64,000 bases of DNA from assembly GCA_034429215.1 (NCBI GenBank), contig DAOUGI010000009.1, positions 1 to 64,000 on the forward strand, written 5' to 3'. The position numbers were made by a program, and so were the translations under genes. The stretch comes from JAFGOG01 sp034429215. Lineage in GTDB: Bacteria > Chloroflexota > Anaerolineae > JAAYZQ01. Of this stretch, positions 59,501 to 64,000 are shown one piece after another (position 1 is the stretch's first letter; each line of letters starts with the position of its first letter). The notes under the pieces are model-generated. The model saw nothing but the letters and a program-made list of their open reading frames with translations. It had not been told where the DNA came from and made no database searches.

Positions 59501-62019
59501 AGATGGTCGAGGTCCGCACCCAGGATCTGGAGACCGCTCTGGGCGAATTGACCGAGCAGCGCGACCAGGCGCAAACCCTCTACCGTATCACCAGTGAATT
59601 GGGTACCAGCCTTGACCTGGAGCGCGTGCTGGAGCGTGCCCTTCTCCTTTTTGCCGATGCGCTCAAGGTTGAGCATGGAACTATCATGCTCCTGGACCAG
59701 GAAACTGGCGACCTCATTCTGAGGGCAACGATCGATCCGGGCAGACAACTGCCCCGCGAGGGAGAACGCACCCTCTTAAAGAGGGGGATTGGACTGGCCG
59801 GCTGGGTCTTGAACCACCGCCAACCGGCGCTCGTGGCCGACGTGACCGAGGATGATCGCTGGCTGACCAGCCCAGGACAACAAAAGTTTCGTTCTGTGGT
59901 GTGTGTGCCCTTGTCGTTGGGCGGCGGTGACATCTTGGGGGTGCTCACCCTTGGCCACTCTGATGTGGGCTATTTTAATCAGGAACATCTGAAGCTGATC
60001 ACGGCTGCTGCAGGCCAGGTGGCAATTGCCGTAAACAACTCGGACCTGTATGCTTACATCAGCGAGCAAGCCGATCAGCTTGGCGTCATGCTGCAGACGC
60101 AGCGGTCAGAAGCGGCCAAGAGCCAGGCAATCCTGGAATCGATCGCTGACGGCGTGATCGTGCTCGACGACAATGGGCGGGTGTTGTTGGTGAACCCGGC
60201 TGCCGAGGAAATGCTCGGCATATCGAGTATGGTCCTGCAGGGGGATCATTTCCGTCATATGCTCGGCATCGGCGAGACCGCAATGCACCGGGATCTGGCC
60301 GACAAGCTGTATGCCGAGCTTAAGAAAAAGATAGAGGCCGGGGAGACCGATTCGCGGCCGAGTGTCGTGCGGCTGCAGTCAGGCGCGCGGGTGTTTGCGG
60401 TCGGCATGAGCCCGCTCATCACCGGTGTAGGCCAGACGCCCGGCCTGGTCGCCGCCATGCGCGATATCAGTCGGGAAGCCGAGGTGGAGCGGCTGAAAAA
60501 TGAGTTTATCTCCACGGTGTCCCACGAGTTGCGCACGCCCATGACCTCGATCAAGGGCTTTACCGACCTGCTGTTCCTGGGCATGGCCGGTGGCCTGACC
60601 GATACGCAGCGCAACTTTTTGCAGATTATCAAGTCGAACGTGGACCGGTTGACCGCCTTGGTGAACGACATCCTGGACATCTCTCGGATCGAGACGGGCC
60701 GGCTGCGGTTGACGATCGAGTCGCTCGATCTGAACCGGATAATCTCTCAGGTGGTGACCACCTTCCAGGCTCAGTACGATAATCGGAACCTGACCTTGAT
60801 CTGGGATAAACCGGCAGGGCTGCCACAGGCGCGGGGCGACGAAGGGCGCATCACCCAGATTCTGACCAACTTGATTGCTAACGCCTGGCAGTACACGCCC
60901 AGCGGAGGCCAGGTGACGGTCACTTTGGGTGTGGCAAAGGAGATGGACGGCTACCTGCAAGTTGATGTGGCCGACACCGGGATTGGCATCGCCTCCGACG
61001 ACCTCGCCCGCATTTTCGACCGTTTTTATCGGGTTGACAGCCCGGCGGTCCAGGAGGTAGGCGGCAGTGGTCTGGGCCTGTCAATTGTCAAGATGTTTGT
61101 GGAGATGTTGGGCGGCAAGATCTGGGTCGAGAGTGAGCTCGGCAAGGGGTCTGTCTTTTCCTTTACGCTGCCAGAGGTGACCGCCGAAATGCCTGAGGAG
61201 GTGACCTCCGCCGAGCTGCTGGCTGAAGAGCCAACCGTCCTTGCCGCTCGCCGGCCCAAGATTTTGGTCGTCGAGGATGATCGGGAAGTCGCCTTGTTGC
61301 TGCGCCGCCAGCTCGAAGCAGAGGGGTACCACGTCCTGCTTGCCGGCAGCGGACAGGATGCATTGTGGCTGGCTCGGGAGGAACAGCCGCAGTTGATCAC
61401 CCTGGACATCATGCTGCCCGACATCGACGGCTTTATGGTGCTGGAGCAGTTGAAAGATCACCCCGTTACTGCGCCCATCCCCGTCATCATCATTTCCATG
61501 TTAGGCGAGGAGGATAAGGGATACGCTCTCGGGGCAGTCGATTACGTCGTCAAGCCGTTTAGCGAGAAGCAGTTGCTGGACAGCGTGCGGCAGGCTTTGG
61601 GCCCGATTCGGAAGGAGGATGGGGCTGAAGGGGCGCGAAACAACCTCTTGGTCGTAGACGATGAACAGGACATCACCACTTTTCTGGTGCAAGCCCTGTC
61701 GGTACATGGCTACGAGGTCAGATCTGCGTCGAATGGTCTAGAGGCGCTGGAACGCATCGGCGAGTCGATGCCCGATCTGATTCTGCTGGACCTAAAGATG
61801 CCGGGAATGGACGGTTACGAGGTGATCCGCCATCTGAAGGGTGATGAGGCCACCAGGGGCATCCCGATCATTGTCATTACCGCCAGCCCGGTGGACAAAG
61901 AGCGGGACAAGGTGCGGGTGTTGGGTATGGGCGTAGCTCAGTACATGCCCAAACCCCTATCGGTTGAGACGATCGTCGCCGAAATCAAAAAGGCGACGAT
62001 GGAGCGACAGCCTGAATGA
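53569..62019 (+). CDS. Giant hybrid histidine kinase with eleven GAF domains and two receivers
   Basis: A 2816-residue sensor. Residues about 20-200 hold four to six membrane helices. Eleven GAF domains follow in tandem (centres near 305, 505, 690, 860, 1030, 1205, 1385, 1560, 1730, 1895 and 2090), each ending in A-x-x-NAxLx-type helices (ALENARLYEK, AIHNARLYGE, AIANARLYQE). Then a PAS domain (about 2185-2255), HisKA with His2319 in STVSHELRTP, an ATPase domain (about 2420-2540, VADTGIGI, GSGLGLSIV), and two receivers (about 2564-2680 and 2693-2815) with Asp in TLDIMLPD and LLDLKMPG. Its stop overlaps the next kinase's ATG. Confidence 0.93.
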   Translation: MASLDSFESRIEQAFVWFQRIILSFLVILALVDHHWEQALALAAVLAIHFGAYFIADRQRLSSTRGEGRLGEDPPGRRGSSAWRKWSLTFVDIVLGGAAFLLAGGIAGQGGLLGFCVAGTVAARLSIWRALVVNGAVWLVFVSPFIFSWVPVWQGSSLPVASQDPVTVSEWLTPAVGTLIAYAILTLIINYLVAMETRQARVNRDAAMRLQRLSTVYEVSRSITSTLDMEAVLNLVVSKAVEILDAEAGSLLLLEETPVSPLAEGILTPDLEVPRGDLVFRVVYGPAAESLLGKRLPASAGIAGAVLKAGEGQFVNHVQDEPHWNAAPDVATGFQTRSLVCVPLLSRGHPTGILEVLNKREDLTFDEYDLELLSAFALQASIALENARLYEKTDETLGKRLREMAAIEEVDHLLGASLDYRQTPRLVLQRAVEVCDADFGSIGIIRPDRKGLSMSYWPSEATPAAFGDLGPSDAGADLREWPIDRGICGRVVRTGQPVLVADVTADPDYAEVAHETRSEIAVPIRLPEESDLPGTGGTDDLSEENGSRSGGRVIGVLNLESDRPGAFSEAHLHFLEHLADHAGFAIEKARAFEEERRRVEVLSTVSEINKEISGSLDLERILALILAHVKKLVDYYIAEICLWDEPQQVMVTWASAGDARYTARTGGIYHLNEGYTGWIARNRQEILVPDTSVRHDVQPKIVADDMPVGAYVGLPLKTGDTFVGSLELASDRPGVYDEGTLHILRIIADQAAVAIHNARLYGEAQRRFEQTQLVLRVTDSLSSIVDVTEAMRRVARELCRALQADMAGVYLPDEAGTHLQAVAGYNIPKKKLDLYRKLKIPILDHPFIEEAWSTRQVSYSSDPTHDPRIHPVIRQTFAHQTTIFVPMVTRDKVLGGVYIVWFTEKKELTAEDLQLANALGQQAGGMVENAQLFAAQQSRLKELGILFETSAAISSSLELHEVLQAVARRMADVIGVSDCAISDWDQDRNAVVTLIDESKTGQPSDIGSVFPLDDYQATKRVLLTRQPIVIQASDPDADPIERALLERHGQKSCLMLPLVSRDRVMGLVELFESRHEHLFSPDEIRLCQALANQAAVAIENARLYARTDQRLQARVEELTALQRTTEELNATLDLDTVVSTILESAVHTTGATHGNVMLRDLDTGDLTLRSAQGYSEEELVLVAQRLLNKSSASVSYWAAEKGEPRIVADAELDETISFVKPATRSALVVPIFQSGLVMGLINLRHTEVGAFDDQDLMFVQALAEQASAAIGNALRFEEQAGVNMALTRRTEQMDSLLAISQKLRADVPLAEVLEEIAYGIQETVGFNVVLVSVAEGDVLRRVAAAGLPVDVFEEMKQVLQPLDRYERILTDEYRQGACYFYPFQRLDDWATDIHTYASLPGGGEWQEGQWHPDDMLLAPLHGTAGQLLGVISVDDPINRQRPSRSTYEALAIFANQGSLAVENAALYADVQRRADNLDQINKLGRALTQAPEPNQVVNTVVRAVADLLHCELSSIFVIDPFSGSFGAVASHGTRLLDLGGLRFAPGEGLVGHVAATGALLAIPDTDQEPRFVPGPAPIGSMLLAPMMTGSRVIGVLTAGSAEKQRFGPAEEVLLATLAAQATVALESARLFEGTQQAAVRLSLLNEIGRRAAAQLELQEMLDTAVDALRQNLGYFRVAVLLKDQAGDLYIAAANKDFWGVIPPDYRQKVGDGLIGVAAASGETILSNDTASDKRYFRLGDWDSPASLSVPIRVGDRVLGVLEVEADKPGAFADDDAAAMEIAADQLAVAIQNAALFQERERRIAELDVLNDMSRAISSALNPDALLETVEQQVRRLFDTTSFYIATYEEGSDKWTLAFALEHGQRVPRADYSIDAGITGFILRTRQPLLLSNMVELRAFHDAQGIAMVGEQAKSWMGVPLQVANQVVGVMGIQSYEQEHLYSPRDLALFSTIAAQTAVAIANARLYQEIVHLSSELEKMVEVRTQDLETALGELTEQRDQAQTLYRITSELGTSLDLERVLERALLLFADALKVEHGTIMLLDQETGDLILRATIDPGRQLPREGERTLLKRGIGLAGWVLNHRQPALVADVTEDDRWLTSPGQQKFRSVVCVPLSLGGGDILGVLTLGHSDVGYFNQEHLKLITAAAGQVAIAVNNSDLYAYISEQADQLGVMLQTQRSEAAKSQAILESIADGVIVLDDNGRVLLVNPAAEEMLGISSMVLQGDHFRHMLGIGETAMHRDLADKLYAELKKKIEAGETDSRPSVVRLQSGARVFAVGMSPLITGVGQTPGLVAAMRDISREAEVERLKNEFISTVSHELRTPMTSIKGFTDLLFLGMAGGLTDTQRNFLQIIKSNVDRLTALVNDILDISRIETGRLRLTIESLDLNRIISQVVTTFQAQYDNRNLTLIWDKPAGLPQARGDEGRITQILTNLIANAWQYTPSGGQVTVTLGVAKEMDGYLQVDVADTGIGIASDDLARIFDRFYRVDSPAVQEVGGSGLGLSIVKMFVEMLGGKIWVESELGKGSVFSFTLPEVTAEMPEEVTSAELLAEEPTVLAARRPKILVVEDDREVALLLRRQLEAEGYHVLLAGSGQDALWLAREEQPQLITLDIMLPDIDGFMVLEQLKDHPVTAPIPVIIISMLGEEDKGYALGAVDYVVKPFSEKQLLDSVRQALGPIRKEDGAEGARNNLLVVDDEQDITTFLVQALSVHGYEVRSASNGLEALERIGESMPDLILLDLKMPGMDGYEVIRHLKGDEATRGIPIIVITASPVDKERDKVRVLGMGVAQYMPKPLSVETIVAEIKKATMERQPE

Positions 62020-64000
62020 TGCGCGCCGAGGCAGGGACAACCCTTCGTGGTTACCCCCACAGATACCAGCTCATCGTGCTCTTGCTGGCTACCATTTGCC
62101 TGGCGATACAGGTGTGGGCCATCGCAGGCGAAGCCTCGCTGCGCGAGCTTGGCATTCGGATCGACAAGGATCTCAAAATTACCAAGTCTGTTCCTCGACT
62201 CCAGCAAGTTGGTGTCGAGGTTGGGGATGTGGTGTTGGCAGTGAATGGCAGGCAAGTGCAGGGCCAGCTCGATTACTTTCAAGCCTACCAGGCGCTCAAG
62301 GTGGGCAGCCAGGTAACTCTGAAGATCCAGCACGGCGATCAGCTTCTGGAAAAGAGCGTGCAGATCGATCGCAGGCCGTTGTCCCTTTCTTTCATTGTCC
62401 GCAGCATCGTCGCACTGGCCTTTCTGGCGATAGGAACTCTGGTCGGATGGCAGCGGCCGGAAAGCAAGGCGGCGCGCCTTTTCTTTTTGGCATCCATAGA
62501 TCTTGCCCTCTGTTTCGCCCTATGGTCTACGACAAATATAGCCCTGCTCTACATCTATGTAGTTGTTGTGACATTGGTGTCCGGTCAGACGCTCCATTTC
62601 TTCCTGACATTTCCCGGGGAATCGTTTGTGACCAGGACCCGGTGGTGGTTTGTCCTTTATTTGCCCGGCTTGGTGTTGATGGCGGCTGCCATCCGGGCTC
62701 TTTACCAGGCGATCCAGGATCATCAAGGTCCGTTTTATGCTCCAACATTCTGGGCCTTGATAAGCGAGTGGGCTTATCTGTGCCTGGCGTTGTGTGCGAT
62801 AGTGGGCTTGATCCGGCTGGCCTACCTCTATGCTACGACCCGTGAACCGGTCGTCAAACGCCAGACTCAGTGGGTCATCTGGGGCCTGGCTTTTGCTATT
62901 GTATCCTCACTTGTTGACCTCATCTTTACCTGGACCCGCATGCATAGCTCTTGGAGCGTCAACCTGCTGCTTCTGGGTACGATCCCGCTGCCGGTGGGGT
63001 TTGCATTTGCCATCCTGCGGCACCATTTGCTGGAGGTCGACCTGGTCATTAAGCGCAGCGTCGTCTATGCTGTGTTGACCGGGAGTCTGGTGGCTCTGTA
63101 CCTCCTTTTGATCAGCGTCCTGTCGAACGCCCTGGGGTTCGCCGCCGGCACTCGGGGCTATGCCCTCGTCCTGTTTCTGTCTGCCTTGATCATCGGCATC
63201 CTGGCCAGCCCGCTGCGCTCGCGGGTGCAGGACATTATCGACCGCACCTTCTTCCGTCGGCATCTCGATTACGAGCGCGCGTTGAGCCGGTGGAGTGAGG
63301 ATCTGAGCACCAGCATCCAATTTGCCGACCTGTCACGTCTGCTGCTGAACGAGGTTCCACAACAGCTGGCCATATCCTGTGCCTGGCTGTTGGTCCTCAA
63401 CCAGGCGGCCACGCGCCTGGAGCCCGTAACTGCCAACGGCGTCACCGCAGATCTGGGCCTGGACGCCGGCGGAAAATTGGCCGGCCGTCTCTATTCCCAA
63501 AAGGCCGTCGTGTTGAACGAAAATGAGCCCCCTGCTTGGAGCCGGGCCGGTGTCCGCGTCGCCCTGCCTTTGGTCAGTGGCAGCCAGTTGCTGGGGATCT
63601 ACCTGCTGGGCGAAAAACTGTCGGGCGATCTGTATCTGCACCAGGAGCTAGAGTTTTTGCGGACTTTTGCCAACCAGGCGGCTGTTTCCATCGCCAATGC
63701 CCGCTTGTACGAGCAGGTGCGCGCTTTTAACCAAGAGCTGGAGAAAAAGGTCGAGGACCGCACCCGTGAACTGCGAGACTCGCTATCTTCGGTGTACCAC
63801 GAGCTGCGCACGCCGATCACGGCCATCCAAGGCTACTCCGAATTGGTGCTAGACGGCGGGGCCGGGCCGGTGACCGACAAGCAGGTACGATATATGGCCA
63901 TCGTCCAAAACAATGTGCGCCGGTTGGCCGACCTGGTCAACGATCTGGCCGAAGTATCCCAGATTGAGACCGGCCGGCTAAAGATCAAACCGGAACCGCT
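62016..64000 (+). CDS. PDZ-7TM-GAF sensor histidine kinase (3' end beyond window)
   Basis: An open frame of 661 codons with no stop before the window end. The ATG at 62016 overlaps the preceding stop (ATGA). Order: a membrane helix (about 18-36), a PDZ-like domain (about 45-115: VGVEVGDVVLAVNGRQVQG), seven or so membrane helices (about 120-395, including FLTFPGESF), a GAF domain (about 430-570, ending FANQAAVSIANARLYEQ), and HisKA with His595 in SSVYHELRTPITAIQGY. The ATPase domain must lie beyond 64000. The PDZ-plus-7TM input is unusual for a kinase. Confidence 0.88.
   Translation, partial: MMRAEAGTTLRGYPHRYQLIVLLLATICLAIQVWAIAGEASLRELGIRIDKDLKITKSVPRLQQVGVEVGDVVLAVNGRQVQGQLDYFQAYQALKVGSQVTLKIQHGDQLLEKSVQIDRRPLSLSFIVRSIVALAFLAIGTLVGWQRPESKAARLFFLASIDLALCFALWSTTNIALLYIYVVVVTLVSGQTLHFFLTFPGESFVTRTRWWFVLYLPGLVLMAAAIRALYQAIQDHQGPFYAPTFWALISEWAYLCLALCAIVGLIRLAYLYATTREPVVKRQTQWVIWGLAFAIVSSLVDLIFTWTRMHSSWSVNLLLLGTIPLPVGFAFAILRHHLLEVDLVIKRSVVYAVLTGSLVALYLLLISVLSNALGFAAGTRGYALVLFLSALIIGILASPLRSRVQDIIDRTFFRRHLDYERALSRWSEDLSTSIQFADLSRLLLNEVPQQLAISCAWLLVLNQAATRLEPVTANGVTADLGLDAGGKLAGRLYSQKAVVLNENEPPAWSRAGVRVALPLVSGSQLLGIYLLGEKLSGDLYLHQELEFLRTFANQAAVSIANARLYEQVRAFNQELEKKVEDRTRELRDSLSSVYHELRTPITAIQGYSELVLDGGAGPVTDKQVRYMAIVQNNVRRLADLVNDLAEVSQIETGRLKIKPEP

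Noticed and set aside
61964..62845. Plus-strand 293-codon frame at the kinase junction
   Set aside because: Out of frame with the real PDZ-7TM kinase starting at 62016, which has membrane helices and HisKA motifs and overlaps the upstream stop.

Overview
The window is about 60% GC, densely coding, and reads like a chromosomal segment of a member of the Chloroflexota (Anaerolineae/Caldilineae-like). That placement is an inference from gene content: paired S41 proteases, PT-rich lipoproteins including a DUF3048 protein, Flp-type pilin, a DUF4388-GTPase-Roadblock operon and very large multi-GAF histidine kinases. No taxonomic marker was available. I found no rRNA, tRNA, CRISPR array, insertion sequence or phage gene.

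Layout. 1-3.5 kb: end of an OmpR-type response regulator, then minus-strand genes for an acidic unknown protein, a PHP phosphoesterase and a lipoprotein. 3.7-6.8 kb: a Fur-family regulator with a consensus promoter and operator-like palindrome heading an ECF nickel/cobalt transporter operon (CbiM, PDGLE protein, CbiQ, CbiO). 6.9-8.0 kb: Mrp. 8.0-12.6 kb (minus): unknown protein, SmpB, two S41 proteases, secreted nuclease. 12.6-13.6 kb: mostly non-coding, with a histidine-kinase remnant and a 36-residue lysine-rich protein gene. 13.6-15.7 kb: pirin, a lone Flp pilin, RsgA. 15.7-20.7 kb: a zinc-ribbon protein divergent from an alpha-2-macroglobulin-like (A2M) gene, then an MBL-fold hydrolase. 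20.8-25.0 kb (minus): a heterodimeric ABC exporter. 25.0-45.7 kb (minus): an almost gap-free run of 16 genes for surface polysaccharide synthesis. 45.7-47.6 kb: YjbQ and a DUF3048 lipoprotein. 47.9-64.0 kb (plus): a signalling island with DUF4388, small GTPase, Roadblock, hydrolase, V4R and beta-helix proteins, a REC-GGDEF-like regulator, a 2816-residue hybrid kinase with eleven GAF domains, and a PDZ-7TM-GAF kinase cut by the window end.

The most striking observation is in the A2M-like gene. Its frame (16593-19961) is interrupted once, by a TGA that falls exactly on the cysteine of the thioester motif G-C-x-E-Q (here G-[TGA]-A-E-Q-T). A hairpin with bacterial SECIS geometry follows directly, and the frame then continues through the whole thioester domain. 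This is a candidate selenocysteine-containing, possibly selenoester, A2M. It lacks a signal peptide and starts with a zinc ribbon, so it is probably cytosolic. A nonsense mutation or sequencing error is the alternative.

Other unusual items are a fusion of O-antigen ligase, TPR repeats and cyclophilin in one 1526-residue protein; an orphan HEPN protein inside the polysaccharide operon; a degenerate HExxH-type protein; a 24-bp tandem repeat placed at a ribosome-binding site; and leaderless or hairpin-masked translation starts.
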